This document shows positions 36,725 to 45,799 of a stretch of DNA of 64,000 nt, piece after piece (positions within the stretch are counted from its first letter, which is position 1; the number at the start of each line of letters is the position of its first letter). Below the pieces are notes generated by a model. The model was not told the DNA's origin. It ran no database searches and saw nothing but the letters and a program-made list of their open reading frames with translations. The stretch comes from an uncultured Paracoccaceae bacterium. GTDB lineage: Bacteria > Pseudomonadota > Alphaproteobacteria > Rhodobacterales > Rhodobacteraceae. The DNA lies in the NCBI GenBank assembly GCA_947489325.1, contig CANLDA010000002.1:393125-457124 (forward strand), read 5' to 3'. The position numbers were made by a program, and so were the translations under genes.

Positions 36725-39415
36725 ATGGGGGCGCTGAATGTGCTGGTTGCAGTCTGCCTGTGTTATGTGGCCTTTCTGTTCATCGTGGCCTTTGCGGCCG
36801 AGCGATCTGCCTTGCGCGGCAATGGGGCGTGGTTGCGCTCTCCGTTGGTATATACATTATCCTTGTCAATCTATTGCACAGCGTGGACGTTTTATGGTGC
36901 GGTCGGATATGCGGCGCGCTCGGGTCTTGAATATCTGACGATCTATATCGGGCCGTCACTGGTGATGATCGGTTGGTGGTGGATATTGCGCAAGCTGGTG
37001 CGGATTGGGCGCTCTCAACGTATCACATCCATTGCGGATTTGATTTCATCGAGATACGGAAAATCCAACACACTTGCGATATTCGTGACAATACTCGCCG
37101 TGATTGGCACAACGCCCTATATCGCGTTGCAGCTGCAATCCGTTACATTGAGCTTTAACGTTTTTGCCCAATCCCAAGCTGGGGCAGACACAGATGTATT
37201 GCGTGAAACCACGGCGTTTTGGGTGGCGCTTGGGCTGGCGCTTTTTACGATCCTGTTTGGCACGCGTAACCTTGATGTGAATGAACGCCACCACGGGGTT
37301 GTCATGGCCATCGCAGTAGAGGCGGTGGTCAAGCTCTTTGCCCTTCTGGCGGTGGGGGTGTTTGTCGTCTGGGGGTTGAGTGGCGGCGTTGGCAATATGC
37401 TGGACCGCATTGAAACCTCTGAAATCGGTATGTGGCAGATGCAGGGCGGACGATGGGTGTCACTTATTTTCCTGTCTGCTGCTGCCTTTTTGTGCCTTCC
37501 GCGCATGTTTCAGGTGATGGTGGTTGAGAACGAAAACGAAGGTAATCTGCGGACAGCCTCTTGGGCTTTTCCAGCCTATTTGATGTTGATGAGCCTGTTT
37601 GTGGTGCCTATTGCCGTTGTTGGCTTGGATGTTTTGCCCAAAGGCGCAAATCCGGATCTCTTTGTTTTGACAGTCCCCTTGGCCAGTGGGCAAGAGGGGT
37701 TGGCGGTCATATCATTTCTGGGTGGGTTTTCTTCTGCAACATCCATGGTGATTGTCGCGGCCATTGCCTTGTCAACCATGGTGTCAAACCATGTGGTAAT
37801 GCCGATATGGCTTGCCGTTACGGGACATGGGGCTTCGTTTTCAGGGGACGTGCGGAAAGTTGTGATCTTGTCGCGACGACTGTCAATCGCCGGCGTTTTG
37901 ATCCTTGGGTATCTGTATTATCGACTGTCTGGAGGCGGTACAGCGCTTGCCTTGATTGGTCTTATTTCTTTTGCCGGTGTAGCGCAATTTCTGCCAGCTT
38001 TGATCGGTGGTATCTTTTGGAGAGGCGCCACGCGCACAGGGGCGCTTGCTGGTTTGACTGTTGGGTTTGTCGTTTGGACATATGCGATGTTGTTGCCCGG
38101 GTTTGGACAAGGCACAATTTTACCCACGTCAGTCTTTGAAAGCGGCCCCTTTGGCATTGGCTGGCTGCGTCCACAGGCATTCTTTGGCATTCAGGGGATG
38201 GACCCTTTGGTGCATGCCATTTTGTGGAGCATATCCTTAAACAGCGCGGCGTTTTTTGTGGCCTCTTTGCTGAGTTTTCCAAATCCGCTTGAACGCCTAC
38301 AAGGTGCGCAGTTTGTAAATGTGTTTGATCATTCACAAAACCCCCAAAGCTGGTCTGGCGGTATGGCCCAAAGCGAGGATCTTATGATCATGGCGCAACG
38401 TATTTTGGGCGCACGTGAGGCCCAGCGCCTGTTTGAACGTGAGGCCAAGCGTCAGGGAATACAAGGCGTTCTGCCTGAAACTACGCCTGAGTTTCTTCAG
38501 GTTCTGGAACGTGAACTGGCAGGTTCTGTTGGCGCGGCCACAGCCCATGCGATGGTCGGGCAGATCGTCGGTGGCGCAAGCGTCTCTGTGCGTGATCTGA
38601 TGGCAGTGGCCGATGAAACCGCGCAGATGATGGAGTATTCCAGCCAGCTTGAAACCAAATCGGCAGAGCTGACCCGCACGGCGCGGCAATTGCGGCTAGC
38701 TAATGAAAAATTGATGCAGGTGTCGCACCAGAAAGATGCATTTCTTAGCCAAATCAGCCACGAATTACGCACGCCCATGACATCCATTCGGGCATTTTCT
38801 GAAATTCTGCGAGAGGGTGGTCTTTCTGATGCAGAGCAAGAAAAATATGCCACTGTCATTCATTCCGAGGCCATACGTCTGACACGTTTGTTGGATGATT
38901 TGTTGGATTTGAGTGTGTTGGAAAACGGGCAGGTGAGCCTCAATCTGCGCAAAGTCCAGTTGAGCGACCTTTTAGACACGGCTATTTCCTCTGCCTTAAG
39001 TGGCGTGCAGACCTCTTTGTTGAAGATTCGCAGGGATCAAGCCCAGGAAAAATATGCATTCACCACGGATCCAGATAGATTAAGTCAGGTTTTCATCAAC
39101 TTGATTAGCAATGCGCAGAAATATTGTGATGGCGATCGACCTGTGTTGCGCATTGAAACGATGGAACAAGACGGGCGGTTGTTGGTGGATTTTATCGACA
39201 ATGGATCAGGCATACCACGCGAATCGCAGGATTTGATTTTTGAAAAATTTTCGCGCGTTAGTCCGCAAAAAGCCGGTGGAGCGGGGCTTGGCTTGGCGAT
39301 TTGCCGTGAAATCATGGTGCGTCTGAAGGGGGAAATCAACTATTTGCCGGGGCAGGGCGGTGCGGCATTCCGGGTGAGTTTGCCGTTGCGTCAAGTGAAT
39401 GAGAACGCAGAATAA
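36725..39415 (+). CDS. Sodium:solute symporter / histidine kinase fusion (CrbS-like)
   Basis: 896 residues. Residues 1 to about 510 are an SSS transporter core with about 13 helices (LVYTLSLSIYCTAWTFYGAV; SIADLISSRYGKS). A helical linker follows, then HisKA with SQISHELRTPMTS (phospho-His) and HATPase with LISNAQKYC, DNGSGIP and GGAGLGLAI. CrbS-type proteins sense acetate-related solutes and switch on acs. It is encoded 10 kb from acs with its response regulator. Confidence 0.93.
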   Translation: MGALNVLVAVCLCYVAFLFIVAFAAERSALRGNGAWLRSPLVYTLSLSIYCTAWTFYGAVGYAARSGLEYLTIYIGPSLVMIGWWWILRKLVRIGRSQRITSIADLISSRYGKSNTLAIFVTILAVIGTTPYIALQLQSVTLSFNVFAQSQAGADTDVLRETTAFWVALGLALFTILFGTRNLDVNERHHGVVMAIAVEAVVKLFALLAVGVFVVWGLSGGVGNMLDRIETSEIGMWQMQGGRWVSLIFLSAAAFLCLPRMFQVMVVENENEGNLRTASWAFPAYLMLMSLFVVPIAVVGLDVLPKGANPDLFVLTVPLASGQEGLAVISFLGGFSSATSMVIVAAIALSTMVSNHVVMPIWLAVTGHGASFSGDVRKVVILSRRLSIAGVLILGYLYYRLSGGGTALALIGLISFAGVAQFLPALIGGIFWRGATRTGALAGLTVGFVVWTYAMLLPGFGQGTILPTSVFESGPFGIGWLRPQAFFGIQGMDPLVHAILWSISLNSAAFFVASLLSFPNPLERLQGAQFVNVFDHSQNPQSWSGGMAQSEDLMIMAQRILGAREAQRLFEREAKRQGIQGVLPETTPEFLQVLERELAGSVGAATAHAMVGQIVGGASVSVRDLMAVADETAQMMEYSSQLETKSAELTRTARQLRLANEKLMQVSHQKDAFLSQISHELRTPMTSIRAFSEILREGGLSDAEQEKYATVIHSEAIRLTRLLDDLLDLSVLENGQVSLNLRKVQLSDLLDTAISSALSGVQTSLLKIRRDQAQEKYAFTTDPDRLSQVFINLISNAQKYCDGDRPVLRIETMEQDGRLLVDFIDNGSGIPRESQDLIFEKFSRVSPQKAGGAGLGLAICREIMVRLKGEINYLPGQGGAAFRVSLPLRQVNENAE

Positions 39416-39475
39416 ATCTGCTAATGCTTTCTTTGGTAAAGGCATTCGTAACCAAATCCCCGATATTGTATCCCC

Positions 39476-40642
39476 ATGGACCCGCAAATGGCGGTGGCGG
39501 AGGATATGGGCGAAGAAAAACAAAATTCCGTTCTACGCAGAAAGGCGAGTGAAGGGCGTGATGGTCATCGCGCCCGCGCGATGACGCTTGAAAAAGCGTT
39601 GCGGCTTTCGTGTGCCAAAGCGGCAGACCATGTGATGGATTTGGCGGTGAATACCAAGCTATCGATGCAGAATATGGCCATTCAAGAAGAATTGGTGTCG
39701 CATCTGAATGATGAGAATCTTTTGATTTTATTGGAAGGTCCCGAGGGCGTTTTGGGCGGAGCATCGGTGGATTGTCAGATACTTGGCGGATTTGTTGAGC
39801 AGCAAACCATCGGACAGGTGACAGCGCGAGCTGCCGAAACGCGCCGTCCCACGCGTGTAGACGCTGCATTGGTTGCGCCGTTTCTGGACGATATGTTCAC
39901 ACGACTTGGCGCTTATCTGAGCGATGAAGGCCAAGAATGGCTTTGGGCTGCGAATTATCGTTTTGGGGCCATGGTTGAAGATCGTCGTCAACTTGCATTG
40001 GCAATGGGGGCACCGGATTATCACATCATAGGGCTGACACTTGATATCGGCATGGGGGCAAAATCAGGGGAGATGCGGCTTATCTTGCCTGATCGGCCCA
40101 AACCTTCCCTAGCCCAGGATAATGCCGATCAGGTATCGGCAAATCTTCAGAATGCTTTCAAGAAGGCACCCGCGCGGCTTGATGTCTCTCTTGCTCGAAT
40201 TGGTATGCCTTATGCCTCGTTACAAGGTTTGAAAGTTGGTGATATGATTCCCATTCCAGCCGAGGCCTTGCATTCGACAGTTATTGAAGGCGCTGCAGGT
40301 GGGCAGGTGGCACGTGTGTCATTGGGACAGATGAATGGCATGCGCGCGGTGCGCCTGAATACAGGTATGCGCCAGTCACAGGTGACTGCGCCCATTCGTA
40401 CAGAAGAAAGCCGTGGATTTGCCGACGCGCCGGCCACCTTGGCAGATGAATTGGAACACTCCATGCCTGAGCTGAACACTGAAGACATCGAAGCGATGCC
40501 TCTCACTGGATTGGACGATGATCTTGGTGATTTGGGGGAGTTTGCTGACCTGGATGATCTGGCAGATTTGGACAACTTAGATGATCTGGCAGATTTGGAT
40601 GATTTCGCGGCGCCTGCTCCGCTCGCAGATTTGAACATCTGA
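39476..40642 (+). CDS. FliM/FliN-family (SpoA domain) protein
   Basis: 388 residues. The middle part has features of FliM family C-ring proteins and the SpoA domain is at about 230-310 (VSLARIGMPYASLQGLKVGD; VARVSLGQMNGMRAVRLN). The C-terminal 60 residues are an Asp/Leu-rich low-complexity tail with repeats of DDLADLD. No other flagellar gene is in the window, so it is an isolated copy. Confidence 0.8.
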   Translation: MDPQMAVAEDMGEEKQNSVLRRKASEGRDGHRARAMTLEKALRLSCAKAADHVMDLAVNTKLSMQNMAIQEELVSHLNDENLLILLEGPEGVLGGASVDCQILGGFVEQQTIGQVTARAAETRRPTRVDAALVAPFLDDMFTRLGAYLSDEGQEWLWAANYRFGAMVEDRRQLALAMGAPDYHIIGLTLDIGMGAKSGEMRLILPDRPKPSLAQDNADQVSANLQNAFKKAPARLDVSLARIGMPYASLQGLKVGDMIPIPAEALHSTVIEGAAGGQVARVSLGQMNGMRAVRLNTGMRQSQVTAPIRTEESRGFADAPATLADELEHSMPELNTEDIEAMPLTGLDDDLGDLGEFADLDDLADLDNLDDLADLDDFAAPAPLADLNI

Positions 40643-40665
40643 CATCACTCATGCGCTGTCAGATG
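40636..40665. terminator. Bidirectional hairpin between fliM-like and blh-like genes
   Basis: CATCTGACA (40636-40644) and TGTCAGATG (40657-40665) form a perfect 9-bp stem at the junction of two converging genes. Confidence 0.65.
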
Positions 40666-41091
40666 CTATTTCGCACCCATCGCCTTTAGGGTTGGGCGCA
40701 ACGCCTCAAGATCATACCCACCCTGAGCCGCCGTTTTGATGAGATCATCACAAGATTTACAGTCAGTATGACCCAGCATCCACGCAACAGTGGATCGGGT
40801 GCCCGTCGCACAATATGCCAGAACCTTACCTTTGATCCCTTCTAATGTGTCGCGTTGCAGACCAAGACGGTCTGAGGTCATGCTGTCGTGGGTCAGTGGA
40901 TTGACGACAAAATTCATGCCAGCCGCCTCGACCGCGGCACGAATAACATCTGCATGGTGAGACGCCGGAATTTCACCGTCTGGCCGATTACAGATAACGG
41001 TTGAAAACCCCTCAGCAACCAGCGTCGGGATATCCTCAGCTGAAATCTGCGGGGAAACGAAATAGCGGTCTGTGATCTGTCGAAGTTCCAT
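40666..41091 (-). CDS. TIGR01244-family (DUF442, Blh-like) sulfur transferase/phosphatase-fold protein
   Basis: 141 residues with start MELRQITDRYFVSPQI, a CNRPDGE segment and an active-site loop YCATGTRS (Cys-x5-Arg). Such proteins accompany BigR/SqrR-controlled sulfide detoxification genes. It is the last gene of a four-gene minus-strand set. Confidence 0.88.
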   Translation of the reverse strand: MELRQITDRYFVSPQISAEDIPTLVAEGFSTVICNRPDGEIPASHHADVIRAAVEAAGMNFVVNPLTHDSMTSDRLGLQRDTLEGIKGKVLAYCATGTRSTVAWMLGHTDCKSCDDLIKTAAQGGYDLEALRPTLKAMGAK

Positions 41092-41100
41092 AAAAGCTGA

Positions 41101-41538
41101 TTACTCGGCTGGGCGGGCGGTGTCTAGCGCCGAGCGCAGCTTTGGTGTCACAATCATGCCAGTCAACATGCAAAGCAGAAAAACCCAATGCGGCCATCCC
41201 CCATATCCAAGCGATGCAATCGCTGGTCCCGGACACAGCCCAACAAGCCCCCAACCCATGCCAAACAGAACAGAGCCCCCAATCAGGCGGCGATCTAGTT
41301 GCGGATTTGGTGGTGCTGGAAAATAATCACACGTCAAAGGTTTACGTGATTTTGTCAGGTGCCAGGCCAATGCCATTGGTAAAATGGCCCCGCCAAGAAC
41401 AAACGCCAGAGTCGGGTCCCAGTTGCCAAAAACATCCAGCCAACCTTGAACTTTGGTGGTGTCTGTCATGCCGGACAGGAAAAGACCTGTGCCAAACAAT
41501 CCCCCAGCGATAAAGGCAAAAATTAGTCGCAACATCAC
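41101..41538 (-). CDS. YeeE/YedE-family membrane protein, second half
   Basis: 145 residues with four helices and the GLVGLCPGPAIASLGYGG motif, whose Cys is thought to handle thiosulfate or persulfide. It overlaps its partner by four bases. Together the two make the full YeeE/YedE unit. Confidence 0.9.
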   Translation of the reverse strand: MMLRLIFAFIAGGLFGTGLFLSGMTDTTKVQGWLDVFGNWDPTLAFVLGGAILPMALAWHLTKSRKPLTCDYFPAPPNPQLDRRLIGGSVLFGMGWGLVGLCPGPAIASLGYGGWPHWVFLLCMLTGMIVTPKLRSALDTARPAE

Positions 41539-41960
41539 ATTACCTCCAAGTGGTGACGAAACACCAAAACGGTGAGGCCGCCTGCCATTAGGTAGATCAC
41601 GGTGGCAACAATGCCGCGTTTAGAGAGGCGCGATATGCCGCAAACGCCGTGGCCTGAGGTGCATCCATTGGCCAAGCGCGTGCCAACGCCCACCAAAAGG
41701 CCCGCGACGATTAGAATAACAACGTTCTGTGTGATATGGGTGTCTGGGCGTTCAGCAATGCCAAGGAATAACATGGGCCACAAAATAACGCCTGCCAGAA
41801 AGGCGCTGCGTTCGGCCCAATTGGACTTGCCTGATCCGTCAACCAGTCCCCCAATGATCCCGCTTGCGCCCATAATTCGGCCATTTGCCAGTAAGAACAC
41901 CGCACCAGCAGTGCCAATGAGCAGACCCCCAATCAGGCCCCATATCCAATCTAGATGCAT
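41535..41960 (-). CDS. YeeE/YedE-family membrane protein, first half
   Basis: 141 residues with four helices and the NGCTSGHGVCGISRLSKRG motif carrying two conserved Cys. Sulfur-compound transport role inferred from the family and from the neighbouring persulfide-type hydrolase. Confidence 0.9.
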   Translation of the reverse strand: MHLDWIWGLIGGLLIGTAGAVFLLANGRIMGASGIIGGLVDGSGKSNWAERSAFLAGVILWPMLFLGIAERPDTHITQNVVILIVAGLLVGVGTRLANGCTSGHGVCGISRLSKRGIVATVIYLMAGGLTVLVFRHHLEVM

Positions 41961-41984
41961 TGCCGTCTGCTCCTATTGTCTGCG

Positions 41985-42851
41985 TCAGAGTTTGTTCACG
42001 GGGATCTTCAGGAAAATATCGCCTTCTTCATCCGGTTCGGGCATCTGACCTGCGCGCATATTGACTTGTATAGATGGGATAATCAGCTTGGGCATCGCAA
42101 GGGTTTCATCGCGTGCATCCCGCATCGCCACGAACTCTTCCTGACTATTATGATCTCCACCAACATGCACGTTCATGGCGCGCTGCTCGGCGACGGTGGT
42201 TTCCCATGCGTATTCATCCCGCCCGGGGGCTTTGTAATCATGCCCGACAAAGATGCGTGTCTGATCAGGTAGTGACAAAATGCGTTGAATAGATTGGTAA
42301 AGTTCGGCGCTCGATCCGCCAGGGAAATCACATCTTGCCGTGCCAAAATCAGGCATAAACATCGTGTCACCGACAAAGGCCGCATCGCCTATCACATAGG
42401 TTAAGCAGGCGGGCGTATGACCAGGTGTGTGGATGACGTCGGCACGTAATTGACCAATGTGAAAGCTGTCACCATCCTTGAACAAAGAGTCAAACTGGCT
42501 TCCGTCACGTTGAAATTCTGTGCCTTCGTTGAATACTTTACCAAAGGTATCCTGTATCACGGTGATGTTCTGGCCGATGCCAATTTTGCCTCCTAGTTTA
42601 TCCTGAATATAGGGGGCGGCAGACAGGTGATCGGCATGAACATGGCTTTCAAGTAACCATTCCAACACCAGATCATTGTCGCGCACAAACTTAATAATAG
42701 CATCGGCAGATACGGTATCGGTCCGTCCAGAGGCGTGATCAAAGTCCAGCACACTGTCGATAATGGCGCAGGCTCGCCCCTGTGGGTCTTGGACGACATA
42801 TGAAATCGTGTTTGTCGCTTCATCAAAAAAGCCGGTGACGTCTGAGTGCAT
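41985..42851 (-). CDS. Metallo-beta-lactamase fold hydrolase, persulfide dioxygenase-like
   Basis: 288 residues. The metal motif is ESHVHADHLSAA, with later ligands in HTPGHTPACLTY and GDTMFMPDFGTARCDFPGG, and a VGHDY motif. These place it with ETHE1-like enzymes oxidising glutathione persulfide. The start at 42851 (MHSDVTGFFD) has GGAGG upstream. First gene of the sulfur module. Confidence 0.9.
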   Translation of the reverse strand: MHSDVTGFFDEATNTISYVVQDPQGRACAIIDSVLDFDHASGRTDTVSADAIIKFVRDNDLVLEWLLESHVHADHLSAAPYIQDKLGGKIGIGQNITVIQDTFGKVFNEGTEFQRDGSQFDSLFKDGDSFHIGQLRADVIHTPGHTPACLTYVIGDAAFVGDTMFMPDFGTARCDFPGGSSAELYQSIQRILSLPDQTRIFVGHDYKAPGRDEYAWETTVAEQRAMNVHVGGDHNSQEEFVAMRDARDETLAMPKLIIPSIQVNMRAGQMPEPDEEGDIFLKIPVNKL

Positions 42852-42861
42852 GGTGACCTCC

Positions 42862-42876
42862 TGTATTGGTAATACA
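42862..42876. promoter_or_regulatory. Palindrome before the sulfur module
   Basis: TGTATTGGTAATACA has 6-bp arms around 3 bases and lies 11 bases upstream of the hydrolase ATG. It could be bound by an ArsR-type BigR/SqrR repressor, though none is encoded in the window. Confidence 0.4.
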
Positions 42877-42916
42877 CATAGGCAAATTAGAATGTGTTGC
42901 AACCTGAAAGTTCATC

Positions 42917-42930
42917 TTGACCCAAATCAA
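42917..42930. promoter_or_regulatory. FNR-type box
   Basis: TTGACCCAAATCAA fits the FnrL/ANR consensus TTGAY-N4-RTCAA. It lies between the divergent hydrolase and DksA-like genes, 53 bases before the latter's start. Confidence 0.55.
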
Positions 42931-42982
42931 GGCATCTGAGCCGGTTTTCTGTCACTGTTATGTTGCAAACGGAGGGTACACC

Positions 42983-43312
42983 ATGATCGACATAACATCT
43001 CATAAAATGCAGTTGATGAAACGTTTGGCAGAATTGGATGCACGGCTGCATACGATCGAACATGAGTTGGATGTTGAACATTCAAAGGATTGGGACGAGG
43101 CGGCGGTCGAACGCGAGGGCGACGAAGTTCTCGAACAACTTGGTCAAAGTGGGCAAGAGGAGATCGCACGAATTCGCGCGGCGCTAAAGCGTATACGCGA
43201 CGGTAACTTCGGTGCCTGTACGAGATGCAAAGACCCTATTTCACATGAACGTTTGCAGGTCTTGCCCGCGACGCCGTTGTGCAAAATTTGCGCCGCCGAA
43301 CTTGCAACATGA
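42983..43312 (+). CDS. DksA/TraR-family zinc-finger protein
   Basis: 109 residues. A coiled-coil N-terminal half (LMKRLAELDARLHTIEHEL) precedes the C4 zinc finger (CTRCKDPISHERLQVLP, then CKICA). Members bind RNA polymerase or act in stress responses. The start at ATG 42983 is preceded by GGAGGG; the longer frame has no family sequence. It is downstream of an FNR-type box. Confidence 0.87.
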   Translation: MIDITSHKMQLMKRLAELDARLHTIEHELDVEHSKDWDEAAVEREGDEVLEQLGQSGQEEIARIRAALKRIRDGNFGACTRCKDPISHERLQVLPATPLCKICAAELAT

Positions 43313-43331
43313 AAGATGGAAAATATCAGTC

Positions 43332-43547
43332 ATGAAACATGAAGAACTTATCATTCAGGCAGAGGCCTTGGCGGAAGCGATTAAAAACGCACCCCAAGAG
43401 GACAAGCTTGATCTTCACCAACAGTTGCATTGCAAATTGCAAACCATCAAAACCGAAGGGGGCAATGTGCCTGCATCCCTGAAAACGTTTGATATGGAGC
43501 TGTTGGATGAAGAGGTGGAGGCCTTGTTTGATAATATGCCTGTCTAA
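43332..43547 (+). CDS. Small conserved-looking protein next to dksA-like gene
   Basis: 71 residues, helical and acidic (EELIIQAEALAEAIKNAPQ; MELLDEEVEALFDNMPV). It starts 19 bases after the DksA-like stop, likely the same transcript. Family not recognised. Confidence 0.65.
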   Translation: MKHEELIIQAEALAEAIKNAPQEDKLDLHQQLHCKLQTIKTEGGNVPASLKTFDMELLDEEVEALFDNMPV

Positions 43548-43664
43548 AACCGCAAAAATTTGACGTGACGCTGTGCGGCGCGCTTGCCTTATCAAGGGCA
43601 ACAGGTCCTAATGGTTGAAACATGTTCGTCTATCTGACGATATTTCGAGCATATGAGGGGACGC

Positions 43665-45758
43665 ATGACGCAAGTTGTCAGCTTGGAGATAGACGCAGGT
43701 ATTGCCGTGCTGGAGGTGTGCAACCCTCCAGTAAACGCTTTGTCAGCAGAGGTGCGTCAGGCCTTACAATCTCGATTACGTCAGGCATTGGCCGATCCCC
43801 AAGTGGGTGTTGTCCTTATTGTTGGCGCCGGGCGCACGTTTCCGGCAGGGGCTGATATTTCCGAATTTGACCTGCCCATTGCCAATCCGACCCTTCCTGA
43901 TCTTTGTAATGAAATTGAAGCGTCGCCAAAACCTGTGATCGCGGCGTTGCATGGAACGGCCCTTGGCGGTGGTTTTGAAATTGCTCTGGCCGCGCATTAC
44001 CGTATTGCCCACGAAGATGCGAAGTTTGGCCTGCCAGAGGTTAACTTGGGTATTCTGCCGGGTGCGGGTGGCACACAACGCACCCCCCGTCTGATCGGGG
44101 CAGAGGGTGCGCTGGACATGATGTTGTCTGGGCGGCTCTATGATGTGCAATCCTCGCAGGCACAAAGACTGTTTGATGCGATTGTTGAAGGGGATTTGAA
44201 GGCCGGGGCAAGGGTTTTCGCCCATGAGCTGTTGACAGAGAATGCTCCTGTTCGTCCAACTCGCGCGGTCACTGATGGGTTTGCGGATCCATCTGGGTAT
44301 CAAAATGCAATAATATCGCGCCGCAATATATTGAAATCAAAAGATGAAAAAGCACCACTAGAGATAATTAGGTGCGTCGAGGCGGCAGCGTTGTTACCCT
44401 TTGATGTAGGATTGGAATTTGAACGCTCAGCATTTGAAACCTGCCTGTCATCAAATCAATCCGAGGCCTTAAGACACGCGTTTTTTGCTGAAAGGAAATC
44501 TGCTAAGTTCCTGGAAGTAAAGAATAGTAACCAGCGAGATATCGGTAAGGTGGGGATCGTTGGTGGCGGAACAATGGGATCAAGCATTGCCGTGGCATTT
44601 TTGGATGCTGGATTGAAGGTTGTTCTGGTGGAGCGAGACAGGACATCCTTACAAGTCGCGATTGCTCGGATTGAAAAGGTTTATGAACGTGCCATCAGGC
44701 GCAAACGCTTGTCAGAAACTCAATGCCGAGATCGTTTGGCCAAACTGCATGGTGGTGTGGATTATGTGTCGCTTGGTGATGCGGATCTTGTTGTCGAGAC
44801 GGTTTCAGAAGATATGGAATTAAAGAAACAAGTTTTGTATCAGGTAGATAGCGTTATTCGTGAGGGCGCTATATTGGCGTCAAATACATCCTATCTGAAT
44901 CTAGATGAACTGGCCTCTGCCACCGCGAGCGCCGAAGATGTCATTGGCCTACATTTCTTTGCGCCCGCACATGTCATGCGGCTGATCGAGGTGGTTGTGG
45001 GGGCAAAAACATCCCCTGATGTGGTGGCAACCTGTGTCAATTTGGCCAAACGATTGGGTAAGATCCCTGTACGGACCAAGGTCAGTGAAGGATATATCGG
45101 AAATCGCATTTTGATGGCTTATCGGATGGCATGTGACGTCATGGTTGAGGACGGTGCATCGCCATATCAGGTGGATCAAGCGATGCGATTATATGGCATG
45201 GCTATGGGTCCATATGAGGCATGGGATTTGGCTGGCCTCGACATTAGTTGGGCCCAACGCCAACGTCTTGGTCCAACGCGTGACCCAGCTGTGCGCTATG
45301 TCGCCATCGCCGATCGGCTGTGCGAGTCTGGGCGTTTGGGGCAGAAATCCGGGCGCGGATATTATCTATACAAAGAAGGCAGTCGCGTTGGGATGCCAGA
45401 CCCAGATGTGTTGGAGATTATTGATCAAGAACGGCAGCGCAACGGCATTATGTTACGCGCCTTTTCGGACAAAGACATTCAACGTCGCGCGCATCTTGCC
45501 ATGGTGAACGAAGGGGCGCGGCTGTTGCGTGAAGGCGTTGCGTCACGTCCATCAGACATCGACACCATCATGTTACACGGGTTTGGCTTTCCACGTTGGC
45601 GAGGGGGGCCGATGAAATCGGCCGATCTGCGGGGTTTGCTCAAGGTGAAGCGTGATTTGCAACGGCTTGAACGGGAAGATGCGACTTTCTGGGCAGTAGA
45701 GCCCATTTTTGAAACGCTCATAAAAAACGGTCAGACGTTTGATGCGCTGAACGCCTGA
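43665..45758 (+). CDS. Fatty acid oxidation protein: enoyl-CoA hydratase / 3-hydroxyacyl-CoA dehydrogenase
   Basis: 697 residues. The N-terminal crotonase domain (AGRTFPAGADISEFD; GTALGGGFEIALAAHYRIA; LPEVNLGILPGAGGTQR) is followed by a Rossmann domain from about residue 300 (GIVGGGTMGSSIAVAFLDAG) and two HCDH C-terminal domains. It has FadB/FadJ-like order. The start may be ATG 43665 (AGGGGA just upstream) or ATG 43653. No thiolase is adjacent. Confidence 0.92.
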   Translation: MTQVVSLEIDAGIAVLEVCNPPVNALSAEVRQALQSRLRQALADPQVGVVLIVGAGRTFPAGADISEFDLPIANPTLPDLCNEIEASPKPVIAALHGTALGGGFEIALAAHYRIAHEDAKFGLPEVNLGILPGAGGTQRTPRLIGAEGALDMMLSGRLYDVQSSQAQRLFDAIVEGDLKAGARVFAHELLTENAPVRPTRAVTDGFADPSGYQNAIISRRNILKSKDEKAPLEIIRCVEAAALLPFDVGLEFERSAFETCLSSNQSEALRHAFFAERKSAKFLEVKNSNQRDIGKVGIVGGGTMGSSIAVAFLDAGLKVVLVERDRTSLQVAIARIEKVYERAIRRKRLSETQCRDRLAKLHGGVDYVSLGDADLVVETVSEDMELKKQVLYQVDSVIREGAILASNTSYLNLDELASATASAEDVIGLHFFAPAHVMRLIEVVVGAKTSPDVVATCVNLAKRLGKIPVRTKVSEGYIGNRILMAYRMACDVMVEDGASPYQVDQAMRLYGMAMGPYEAWDLAGLDISWAQRQRLGPTRDPAVRYVAIADRLCESGRLGQKSGRGYYLYKEGSRVGMPDPDVLEIIDQERQRNGIMLRAFSDKDIQRRAHLAMVNEGARLLREGVASRPSDIDTIMLHGFGFPRWRGGPMKSADLRGLLKVKRDLQRLEREDATFWAVEPIFETLIKNGQTFDALNA

Positions 45759-45761
45759 CTC

Positions 45762-45792
45762 AGCGAAGAGCGTCGCAAAGCGAGCGATGAGC
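45762..45792. repeat. REP-like repeat, copy 4
   Basis: GCGAAGAGCG and AGCGATGAGCG arms as in copy 1, with a shortened centre. It lies between two converging genes. Confidence 0.65.
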
Positions 45793-45799
45793 GTGCCTT

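Noticed and set aside
40498..40633. Repeated GATGATCTGGCAGATTTG-like units
   Set aside because: Considered as a CRISPR-like or tandem DNA repeat. It is the in-frame coding of the Asp/Leu-rich tail of the FliM-like protein.
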